Shown here piece by piece: positions 24,964 through 35,372 of a stretch of DNA of 64,000 nucleotides. The notes beneath the pieces were generated by a model. That model was given only the letters and a program-made list of their open reading frames with translations. It ran no database searches and had not been told where the DNA came from. The translations under genes and the position numbers were made by a program. Within the stretch, counting starts at the first letter, position 1. Each line of letters begins with the position of its first letter. The stretch is from Drosophila pseudoobscura. Taxonomy: Eukaryota > Arthropoda > Insecta > Diptera > Drosophilidae. The stretch is from assembly GCF_009870125.1 (NCBI RefSeq), contig NC_046680.1:21533501-21597500 (forward strand), given 5' to 3'.

Positions 24964-27527
24964 GTGTTAGTATAAATTCTCGCCTTTCGTTTTGGCGAGT
25001 AGTCACGATTTATGCGAAATCATTATAGGCAAGTATTTCTTTTTTATTTTACGGCGTTTTATCTGCAGGAAGACGACACCAGCCACCAACAGCAGACAAT
25101 ACATATATATATTGGTATACATATATATATAGCGTACACTATAATTGCAGTCAAGTCAATTAAATACATAGATTGCAGCATGTCGATAAGGCATTAACCT
25201 TCCCTCGCTTCCCGATCTCCCTCGCACTCGCACTCGCCCTCTCTTTTTTAGCGCCCAATTGTGCTTTTTGTTTGAGGTTTGCTTGGGTCTTGGGATATTC
25301 CTCTTTTTTGGGACGGAAAACGGCAGGTCATTTCACTTAGGCCAGAGAGTGGGCTCCGGGCCAGACCCAAAGAGAGTGGCACAGTAGGGAGGACAGAGGT
25401 CCGGTCTTCCTTTTTGGCAAGGGAATTTATGAAGACATGAAATGACTTTGATGTTTTTTCTTTGCCCTCTCCCCCCACAACTCCGGCCATGACTTGCAGA
25501 CGCGGGGGGGAGAATGTTGGCCATTTGTTACGGACAAAACGGTTGGAGGAAGCGCTCTGGGCTTAGGGGTTGTGCGGGTTGTGTTGTCTAAACATCAAAT
25601 TATAGATAAGATCTAACACGAATATGATTAGATCAGATCTAGGGCTTGAGACCTTAGTCTGATCTGAATTGCCTAAAATGTCACTTGAGTGTAGGCCTTT
25701 ACCTCCCTCAAAGTTTCCCGAATGATCTCTCTCTTAATCCCTATTATTGTTCATTCCTCTCTCCATCGTTTTTACCATTAAAATCTATCAGAAATGATTC
25801 CGAAAGTGGATTTTTCTGTGGTTAATACTGTATTTCCATCATTCTCCCTCATTTTCATTATTTTGGAATGCCTTCAAATCTCTTTAGTCCCTCGAACATC
25901 CTCCTTCTTGCCTCAATCTACTCTTAATCTTCCCCAGCTCTCCCCAAATACTCAAAGTGTTAAAGGGCAGATAGTAATTGTTGAAATGGCCACCATCCCA
26001 ATCAAACTGTCTTCTCTCAATCAAGCCCCTCAATCAATTTAGTGCGTAGATGAAATTCCCTGCAATAAAAGCGATTAATTAGAGCATCGGACAGAGCAGA
26101 GCTGCCGGCTGGAGCGGGCCCCAAACTTCTTACACCTGCCTTTCACTCGTGTCCGTGTGTAACCCTAATACTTGCCCCAACCATCCATCCATTCAGTCCA
26201 TACCCTAGAGATAAGACAGCAGGAAAACAAAACACTTGGCACCCAGGGAAGGGGAGGGGGCAGGGCTATGGGATGGGGAATGCGTGTAATCAACACTTTT
26301 ATGTGATCCCAAATCCAATTCTCAACTAATTACCAAAGCATCGATAGGAATAGGCAATAGGTAGATGTGTGTTTGTGTGGGGCAGTGTGGCAAGTGGAAT
26401 GGGATTACCAGCATGCCGATTGGGTGGCATTAAAGACCTGCCCTGCCATGCCCACCAAAACGTTATTGTGCGATGTTTATTTACTGAACCGAAAGGAATC
26501 CTCAATTCGAACGAATCGAAACTGCAATCCGGCAACCTGGCCTCCAGGCCCCCAGGCACCCAGTGACGGTCCAGTTGCTGCCCCAAAGGCTTAGTGGGGA
26601 TTTTGGTGGCAGTGTTCTTTCCACAGCTACAGCTATCTGCTTTCGTGTGCAGTTTTGTTTAAACAAAATCAATCCAAATCGATTGCACTACCTTTTTGGC
26701 TGGAAAATAAAGACGTAAAGAGCAGGCGGGGAGGGGGGGGAATGGAAAGCCATAAGAGATTAAAGAGGGCCCCTTCCTTGCGATAACAGAGTGGAAATTA
26801 AAGCAAACTGGGGGAATGTGCCGCCGGGCAATGCCACTAAAAAGCGGCACTAATACGATGTAAGTACAGTGGAGATTAGGTGGCAAAGACCGAGTGTGTT
26901 TAGTTTGAACAATTCTAGAAAAATATAAGACCAACTTTCATCGAAAATCATTCAGAATCATGAGTAAAATTCCTTCGGTTTTTAGTATTTTTTTTAGTGT
27001 TTTTCGATTCTAAAGTTGAAACATAGTCTATGATGTTCTGAAAACTACTTAATCTCCTTAATATGTTAGAAAACAATTTTCCGCCCCATTCCACACACCT
27101 TTTAGGATATCAGCTAGTCGTGGCTCCTCCTCCTTCCAGGCCTGAAAGCACTTGAGTGTTTATTTACACTCGTCTTGTGTCTTGTGTCCCATTCCCCGCT
27201 CTGAAGATCTTTCGGGGTTCTTTTCTGTTTTTAAGTAAGCGATTAATGCGGCGGCTGTCGGTTGGGGGCAGGGGGCTGGTGGCTGTTGGCTGGGGGCAGG
27301 GGAGGACAATGAAAATTTGTCACTTGACAAAACAGAAACAAAACGATTTCCATTTGGGCGACGACAAATAAGACATGAGGCAGGCACAAGTGCTCCTGCT
27401 CCTCCTCCTCCTTCTCCTGTCCTCATTTGGGATTCCTCCTACTTCTGCTTTCTCTCACTCTCTTGAATGAATGCCAATGTATTGGAAGTAAGAGCCAAAT
27501 CAACAGAACAATCGTCCTCACACACAC

Positions 27528-27576
27528 AGGACGCATACAGGACGCAGACAGGACGCACACAGGACACAGAGGACAC
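27528..27576. repeat. 10-bp tandem repeat ACAGGACGCA
   Basis: Four to five degenerate copies of a decamer built around CAGGACGCA. Confidence 0.75.
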
Positions 27577-28663
27577 TCTCTCAATGATTGTTATTAGTAC
27601 ATTTGCTTCTGGAGTATATCTAATTTGCCATTGATGTGTGCATTAAGTTTGTATTGAAGGCACAGGACAGGACAGGACATCGCCAGTGTCGTAAAACATT
27701 AGTGTCCCCTGAGATTAGAGCAACAACAGCGCGAAGGAGAGGCGATAGCAGGGGCAGGGACAGGAAACGGCAGAGGAAAAAGGCTGGCTCATCGCCCTTT
27801 TATTTGACAGTGGGCCATATTTATTGCCAACTCATTTCAATGCAGGAAGCTAGAGAGAGAGAGATAGAGAGAGAGAGGGGAAAGCTAGAACTAGAAGACA
27901 GAGGAAAGAGGAGAGACAGGAGCTACGAAAGACAGAGAAAGAGGCGCTACGCAATTCGGACAAAGCGGAAAAGCAAAATACGCCATCAAAATAAATAACA
28001 GAAAAACAGACACATACGCACACACATATGTATGTACGTGTGCGGGAGAGGCTGTAACAGAAGAACCAAAGGAAAGTCAGAAAGCTTAGGCCGGCACTCT
28101 CGACTAGAGCATACCCCTGCTACTGCACAGGAACTGGTTTTCATGAGCAGAGAACTAGACTCTCCCAAAGTTTCCACTCTTTCAAGGTGCATAACCAACT
28201 TTTCAATCAATTTAAACACAAAACCGGACAATACTCGAATGAAGTATACCCCTTGCACACCTCTCAAGTACGGGGTATAGAAATACAGTAGCACAGCATT
28301 CGGCGTTTCCGCAAACAAAACGAAACGTAGTAGCAGCACAAGGAGAGAGAGAGAGAGAGAGGGACGGGACCATAGCCTGGGGGAGGGTTACGTTACGTTG
28401 CGTTACAGTTACAGTTACTGTTACTGTTTGGTGGCGGCGGCAGTGTCGCGTCCCACCCAAAATGTAATGAAATCCTTTGTGTGAATACGTGTGCGTGTGC
28501 GCCAGTGTGCGTTTTGTTTGTCAACTTTTTTGGCCAAGGCGGCGGCAGGCAGCACATAAAAATGCTAATACCCAAACACTACAACAAATTGCGGACCAAA
28601 TATTGTATAAGTTGTGGAGTGGCTCAGACACCGCCTAACTGTATAATTTCAGCGAGCACTTAC

Positions 28664-28880
28664 CGTTTGAATTCAGCCAGGTGAGGGGGGGTAGCAGCAG
28701 GAGCTGAAGCAGGAGCAGGAGCAGGAACAGAGTCAAAAGCACCGCTAATCCAAAAGTCCTTTCCGCTCAGAAATTGTGACACACTCGACAGACGCGGCAC
28801 ACACACACACTCACAAAAACCACAGGCACTTGTACAATAATCACTCCGCTCTTTGCGTTGCCAAAAACTTAATTTTCATT
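28664..28880 (-). other. candidate non-coding first exon of an unidentified minus-strand gene
   Basis: On the minus strand a TATAAAAG box (28901-28908) precedes a stretch that ends in the donor TCAAACG|GTAAGTGC, with the exon edge at 28664. The transcription start would fall about 30 bp below the TATA box, near 28,880. The 217 bp between carry no convincing protein start, so this would be 5'UTR. The next exon is not in the window, which makes everything to the left intron. The gene cannot be named from this evidence. It would be the next gene downstream of bdg on the same strand. Confidence 0.4.
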
Positions 28881-28900
28881 CGTATTTTATTCGAATTGCG

Positions 28901-28908
28901 CTTTTATA
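28901..28908 (-). promoter_or_regulatory. TATA box
   Basis: The minus strand reads TATAAAAG, a consensus TATA box. It lies about 240 bp upstream of a strong GTAAGT donor on the same strand. Confidence 0.45.
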
Positions 28909-28998
28909 TTCCGATTGCGAGACGAAATTCAGGAATTTCAAGTGGAAATCTTGTTGGAGCACTTTTCGACGAGCAGCCCCAACAACCGTCTTGTGGCG

Positions 28999-29036
28999 GC
29001 GAAGGTGGCAGCGGCGGCGGCGGCGGCGGCGACGGC
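28999..29036. repeat. GGC-rich trinucleotide tract
   Basis: Consecutive GGC units lie just upstream of the TATA box on the minus strand. They could be read as a Gly or Ala run but sit in no gene-like frame. Confidence 0.7.
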
Positions 29037-29282
29037 AACGATGCTGGCGAACAAGAAAAACTTTTGGCCAACTTCTTAGTTAGAGTGCTTAGGTAAATGG
29101 CTTTGAAAACGCGCGCTTCTTAATTATATTCACAAGTTCTTCGCTTCACGCGAGTATAAAGAAAACCACTTATTTTTCCGTACAGCGACGCGCAGCGACC
29201 GCGCAGTTTGAAAGTTGGGAGTTTTTTGTTTTTTCTGAGAGACGGAAGGAAAAATATGCCCACCATTTCTAGGGTATGCTGA

Positions 29283-30030
29283 ATGTTGCGGGACATGTTG
29301 CTCGTTTCCGCGGCACATGAGTCTGGCCCATACAAATGGATGTTGCCGCAATTTTGTGTATGGAATGCGCAACATTTGTGTATGGAATTAACTACTTTTA
29401 AGTACTTCCATGTTTTTTATTTTGCCAAAAAACCAAAAAAAAAAACAGTCGCAGTGCTGTCACGTCAATGTTGCTGGGGACCTAAAAGTGTTGCTGGCAG
29501 CAAGCAGACTTATCGTTAAAATATACCGTCCGAACCTCAAAAATATACCAAAGTATACCGTCTCATTTTTAAAATATACCATAAATATACTCACAAATTC
29601 AATTTATATGTTACATATTCCGATTTTGATATTCTGTGGAGTATTGTTAGCTAGATAGAACATTTAGCCCTGCCCACATCATTTTAGGTAGTTGATGATT
29701 AAATTTTCTTCAAGACTGGCTATTGTTTAGTCCTTTCTTTCATTGTTTTGGGACTAAAACAAGGTTCACAAATAGTTTAAAAAAAACACAGTCGCAATGT
29801 TGCTGGTTTTTAAAAGTACCGCCTTCAGTGTTGCTGAAGAAAAACGGCAAGGTAAAATCCAATTCGACTTCGAATATTTTTATGAGGTGAGGTGCGCGGC
29901 TCCTCGACATGTTGCTGGGCCGTTTTACCTTGCCGGCAACATGTTTTCTAATAAACCGGTTTCAGAGAGAGCCGCTCATTTTGGTTCGTCTCTGCTCTCT
30001 CAGCAACGATGCGAAGTTCTAGCAACATGT
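29283..30030. repeat. left copy cluster of a dispersed AT-rich repeat family
   Basis: Several blocks match the cluster at 38.5-40.9 kb. These are ATGTTGCCGCAA with GTGTATGGAATGCGCAACAT (29340-29390), an array of TATACC words (29520-29595) and a TAGAACATTTAGCCCTGCCC block (29656 on). A GACTAAAACAAGGTT block (29753) is followed by AATGTTGCTGGT (29797). The same order is seen at 38.54-38.84 kb. A 12-bp inverted repeat with one mismatch lies at 29907-29944. I see no coding capacity, and I cannot assign it to a named transposon family. Confidence 0.7.
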
Positions 30031-30299
30031 TGACGTTTGAGGTAGAGTTGCCAGATCAATGTCAGCTTAAGCCCGCCTACGTGATTATTTGAAAATTCAG
30101 GGGATTAACTTTTTTGCACCAAAACAGATGCAACTTGCAAGTCATAATCAAAAAAAGAAAAAGGGAAATTGCGTGACTACTTGACCCAAACGCAGGGAAA
30201 CTGTATCCAGATTAGTTGGTTTCCTGTCTGGCTCATTACTACCCATCCTTTGTTGCTGCTTCCTCCAGAGTTCTCTGCTCTGCGCTTTCCTTTTCTGAA

Positions 30300-30718
30300 T
30301 GGTCACGTTTATTAATCGGCTTAGCTCTTGGTTTCGTTTGTTTTTTAAATACGCGGCCCTTAACTACCGGGCACGTAGCCCTCCCATTGTTTGGATAATT
30401 TTAAGGGCAACTGCGTCGACAGACGCAGACGCCGATCCATAAGCATGAAATATGTGACACGAGGGTAGGTAGGGTAGGGCTACGGGTAGGGGTCGTCGAG
30501 ATGGCGATCAATGGACGACGGACCGACTTAAGGACCGGTTGTATCAGCTGTCGGACGCTGCAGTCGATCAGTTAATGTTTAGTTGTTCCTTCATTATTAT
30601 TCGCATAACTACAAGTAATATTCGTATTTGTATAACTAGCACTAATCAAGTCTAAAAAAAGCAAGCAGATATGTGGATCGTACAGCAACTGGCTTCTGTA
30701 CGATACGAAATTAGTCAA
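30300..30718 (-). other. bdg: bdg 3'UTR (inferred)
   Basis: This stretch follows the bdg stop codon. The minus strand shows an AATAAA signal (TTTATT on plus near 30,306), which would place the cleavage site a little below 30,300. There is no coding frame. The 3' end is an inference. Confidence 0.4.
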
Positions 30719-33700
30719 TTAAATCACAGATGTATTATTTTGCGCACACTCCTCCACATCCACGCCGGGCGTCCGGTCGGGCGGCTCGGCATTTAGTACC
30801 AGGTTCTCGATCGAGCGGAACGAGGCGTCCTCCAGGTGCGTGGACATGGCCGCAGGCGGACGTGGCAAGGTGTTGGCAGTGCCACTTAGTCCCCCGCCTC
30901 CGCCCTGACGTGGCAGCGGCGGCTGGCGATGTCGCACTGAGGAGCGCAAAATCGTAACCACATCCTCGGCGGTGTACGGACGCCGCTCCAACGTGGCCAT
31001 GGCCGATGTGGACACTGTCTCCGATCCTGGGCGATGCAGCTTCCGGCCCAGGGACTGCGAACGTTGTGCATAGCTAGCATGGCTGGGACGTTGCCCAATC
31101 TCAATCGATTCGGGACTGCTAGTGCTGCCGCTGCCGCTGCCAGCTGGCGATAGCTCTGCCTCTGCATGGGAGCTGCTTCCCGCCGGATTGGTTAGAATGG
31201 TCAGATAGTCGGGCGGTGCCACCGGCGATCCAGACTCCGCATCGATGCTCAGCACGGGTCGAGTGCGGCTCGAAGAACCCCCGAGTACTCTGTGGATGGA
31301 ATGGAAGGGGGGATAGTCTCGTTATAATCTGTGCTCATCTGGGAGTGATCTGCACTCTGTACCTGCGCACGCTGCGTCGAATACTCTGGCGCAGAAGTTT
31401 GGCCAAACGAGCTCCGGTCGCTGTGGTGTAGGATGGCGGCGGCGTGTACTTGGGCGGAGCATCGTTCTGGGCGTCAAGCTGGCCATTGTCCGGCTGATGG
31501 CCGGAGGCATTGCGACGGCCCTGGGATGTGGCCTGCCGGGCCGATGGACGTCGCGGCTCGTCTCCCTCCTCCGGCGGTCGGTACAACAGTTGAATGCGCT
31601 GCAAAGTGCCAGATAAAACGGAGATTGAAGCAAGATTCCCAAAGAATCAGTGGGCGTGGGCTTACCTCCAGAATGTCGGGAGGTCCGTGGGTCAAATACC
31701 GATAGATCTGGATGATGGCCGTAACGGGAATGACCAAAACAATGCCAATTTGGATGAGGCTGCCCGTCTTCCGCAGCCAGTAGCTAAAGTACGACTTGCC
31801 GCGCCAATAGTAGAACTGATTCGACAACGATGCCTTGTAGTCGACCACCGAGAGCGTGATCAGGCCAATGGGCAGCAGGACATTCCAGGAGAGGGCCAGA
31901 AAGGCGGACATGGAGCCGCACATGCGCAGATCATTCACCAAGTCATCGCCATTGTAGGGACGTCCGCGTATCAAGAACACACCAAATATCTGAGCCGTCC
32001 AGATGATGGGTATAAACCAGGAGCCGCCCAGCAGAAAGTCCACGTAGTACAGTATCGAAATTCCCACTTCGGTGGCAAAGGGAATGCTCAGCAGCAGCCC
32101 GGTGACGCAGCTCAGCAGCACGGAGCTGGTCGAGTTGCCGAGGGCACTCGAGATGGGCTTCCACATCACACACAACTGCGCCAAGCCGAAGCAGGCGAAC
32201 AGGGCGAACGCTACGGCAGCCCAAACCCAGGAGATGCTCTCGCTGGCCAGTGATAGAACGGCCGGAAAGAGTTCGGTGATGAAGCGCAGCGCCTGGAAGC
32301 CGCTCTCAATATGGATCATGGTGCGATTCCGACGATACGTCTCACCAATGAACGACGAATAGTGCGGCACCAGCGCCCGTGGATACGACAGCAGCTGGGG
32401 ATTGGTGTTCGCTTGCAGCGAATACACGGACGTATAGCTGTCGGCGTTTTCTGAAGCGAAGCAATCAAGTATCAATTAGTCTTTTATTCCCTTCGATATT
32501 CTACTCCATTTCTCACCAAAGGATCCTGGCACGTAGATGTAGCCGTGCTGCCAGAGAATCTGGGCACAGCACAGGGCCAGCAGGGCCATCAGGCCCAAAC
32601 CCAGAAAGGTGAGCAGCACCAGGACAATGGCATCGCGTCGCAGAGTCGCCTTCGAGGCACTGGCATGGGTGCGACTGGTTATGGCTATCACCGAGGCACC
32701 CAGCAGGCCCCACGTGAGGAAGGTCTCCTGTGTGGCCGCCGTCCAGCTGTTGGAGTTCACCAGAAACTCATCAAAATCGCTGGCAGCGAAAATGTTCTGA
32801 GGAAAACAAACAGAAATGGGTTTAAGATGGCTTCAGGGAGGAGGATTTGTCGGGGACGACGACCTACCTGGAGCTTTGTGGGATCCACAGCATAGAGAAA
32901 CTTCACTGTCACCACCATGAGGGCCACCAGGGGCAAGGTGTTGATGAGATACGCAAACTTTCCCAGAGATTTCAGTCCTTTGCAGAGTATGAGGAAGACG
33001 CCCGCCCAGATGAGGGCCAGGTAGAACGCCAGCTGCTGGAGGAAGAGGCAGTTAGTCGGTTAGATCGGGGGGGAATTGGGAATAGTGTGGGAGAGTGGGT
33101 GGGGAAGGGAGCGAGGGCGAATCACCTACCCGATCATTGACGTGAAAGCGAACTCCACTCGCATCTGGATGCTTGCCCAGATGCAGCCGCTGTAGGACCA
33201 CAATATTGAAGTACTCGGCCACCGTTTGGGTGAGATTCCCGGTGGAGTTGGCCGTGTGATTCCAAAAGGGAAAGGCCACCTCCTGCCAGGGGTAGCCGAT
33301 GCGTTGGGCTGTGGGAAAGACGTCCCGCAGATAGACCAGAATCCAGGCAATCGACACCGTCGAGTAGATTGCCAGGAAGCACTGGACCATGACCAAAGCA
33401 ATGCCCACGCCGGAGCAGATCGGACTGATCTTCCACATGGATACAGGGCCGGCACGGATCTTGGCCCCCAGGCACATCTGTAGCCAGAAGATCGGTATGC
33501 CAAAGATAATGGAGAGCATCAGGAACTGGAGCAAGAAGTTTCCGCCGTAGTTCATGGTGAGCACGGCAAAGCGGCACAAATTGAACACTCCGAGGGTGCA
33601 GGCCATCAGGGCCAGAGCGCGACTGGCGGCATGCGGCCACTGGCTGTTGAAGCCGCACTTCTCTCTGAGCGGCAGATGCAGCGGCTCCAAGGGGGTGGTG

Positions 33701-35266
33701 CTGCTGGCACTGCACATGGTGGTGCTCTGCGCCTGCAGCTCCACCTGATCCTGATCCTGATCCTCCTGGTCGTGGGTGCTCACCGAGCTGCTGCTGCTAT
33801 CCGAGACCAGGGACAAGGGGCTGGGCATTCGGGAGGAGCGGGCCGAGCTCAGCTCCGAGCAGGTGGTCATCATTTGATGCGTCGGCGTCTCCGGCTCCGG
33901 CAAATACACCCTCGTTGGGGCACTCTGTGGTCGGCTATGGCCCACAGCTATGCTGCCACGAGCCGGCGTGGGAGGTCCCTCCAGGCGGCGACCATATTGC
34001 CGGGGTCGCTCCTCGCTCGAGGCACGCGCCGCCGTCCGCTGTTCGTTCTGCAGGAGATTATCAAAGATGTGAGCATCGGTGAGCATCTCCGAGCCATACT
34101 GTTGTGGTTCCTGTTGCAATCCTGGGCAATCGCCCTGCGAAAAACAACGTCGCATATCCGCCTCCCGCCTGGGCTGCAAATCCACTAGCAATGTGGGCAA
34201 GTCGTCCTCCTCCCCCAGTGTGGCTTTGGTCTCATCTGGTTCTGAGTGGTGCTGCTGCTCCATGGCGCGTCGCAAGGACTGACGACACCAGACATCGGCG
34301 ACTGGCTCGTCAGGCGGCGCTTCCAGGGAGGCTGCAGGAAAAAGGTTATGTAATTTATTGATTTCTATCGATTCTTTCGTTGTGGGACTCACCCGCTTGG
34401 CTTGTGCTGGGCCTTAGGGAGCAGCTAAAGGTCTTCCGTATTTGATGCTCCCGCTGGAAGTCTCCGTCGCCCATCAGGCCACTGGACGTGGCATCATCAT
34501 CCAGGGCGGATTTTTTGTGTGCCTTTCGTTTCCTACTCAGCGGCAGGGTGCGCGTTCTTGGCTCTCGCTTGAGGCTTGAGTGACCATCAATGATGACCAA
34601 AGAGTCCTCTCGACTCAGGGCATTGTCCATTTCCTCCAGATAGTTGTCCAGATCCATGAGATAGTCTTCCACCTTGTCATCGTCGCTGGCACTGTTCAGC
34701 GATGGGGAGTTGGTGCGAGAGGAGCTGCCATTCAGCTGCGAGGCACCGTGCACGTCCAGTATGGCGTCCAGTTCATTCAGCACACAGAGCTCGGCCTCGT
34801 TCGTCTCGGCCTGATCTCGCTTGATGGGCGTACTCAGGGGCGGCGGCTGCATCTCCTGGCTGCCACAGAAGGCACTTCGGTCGTCCTCGTGTATCTCCAT
34901 CTTAAAGCTAATGGGTTGCAGTTGCAGCGGCTGCTTCTGCTGTTTTTGCTTCTGCTTCTGCTGGTGGAAGCCCTGTGGTGTTTGCTGGATCTCAATCAGA
35001 TCCTCATCGCTCAGTTCGTCGTCGTAATAGTCGCAGGACTGCCGGATCGATTCGCTCGAGAGGCTGTGCGAGAGTCCATAACGCTCTGGCTCCTCTTGTT
35101 GTTGTTGCTGTTGTTGTTGCTGCTGTCTGCGCGGCTTGCCCGCTGTGTGTCCTGTGGAGGCACCTGCTGCCGAGGAGGATGTCGATGGTGTGGGTGGTAG
35201 ACTAGCGTAGGCATTTGAGTTGCGTTTGAATTCCACCCGGCCTGCTGCTTGTTCTTTACTGTTCAT
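30719..35266 (-). CDS. bdg: bedraggled, SLC6-like orphan transporter
   Basis: There are seven coding exons: 34393-35266, 33130-34331, 32868-33035, 32517-32796, 31666-32450, 31363-31598 and 30719-31289. All introns are 61-94 bp with GT-AG ends, and the frame is kept throughout, giving 1371 residues. The protein has a long Ser/Gln-rich N-tail (about 525 residues) and then a twelve-helix SLC6 (Na+/Cl- neurotransmitter symporter family) core. Helix 1 reads NLCRFAVLTMNYGGNF near residue 542, where typical members have NVWRFPY and a later GGG. The second extracellular loop has NHT and NST/NLT glycosylation sites. A C-tail of about 268 residues has PPKY, PPSY and PPDY motifs. Length, order and the long tails fit bedraggled; its substrate is unknown. 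The start is the first in-frame ATG of the exon. One acceptor (33035 or 33032) is ambiguous by one Gln. Confidence 0.92.
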
Positions 35267-35372
35267 TTTGTTGGCATTGCCGCACAGCTGATGGATGGGG
35301 CTGGCTGGCTGGTGTGTTGGGGTTGGCGTCTGTTGTAATCCTGCCGCCGCTGGGTCCAGTGTTGGGTAGGGG

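Larger units (their letters stand above)
19096..28663. other. non-coding DNA, no gene seen
   Basis: No coding exon is supportable. Contents are simple repeats: AC at 19383-19402 and 20146-20166, CTGGAG at 22101-22127, GT at 22341-22392, GGAGCGT at 24700-24727, a 12-bp AGTGCCAGAGCC run at 24920-24963, an ACAGGACGCA run at 27528-27576 and GA at 28341-28363. There is a G-run block at 23628-23659, and ordinary AT-rich stretches in between. It would be the 5' part of the long intron proposed for the gene whose first exon is at 28.7-28.9 kb. Confidence 0.5.

Noticed and set aside
31594..32253. 219-codon plus-strand frame antisense to bdg
   Set aside because: It is a mirror of bdg codons on the coding strand; the composition is that of a reversed transmembrane gene.
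34580..35200. 206-codon plus-strand frame rich in Leu, antisense to bdg exon 1
   Set aside because: The Leu run is the antisense of a CAG/CAA glutamine run in bdg.
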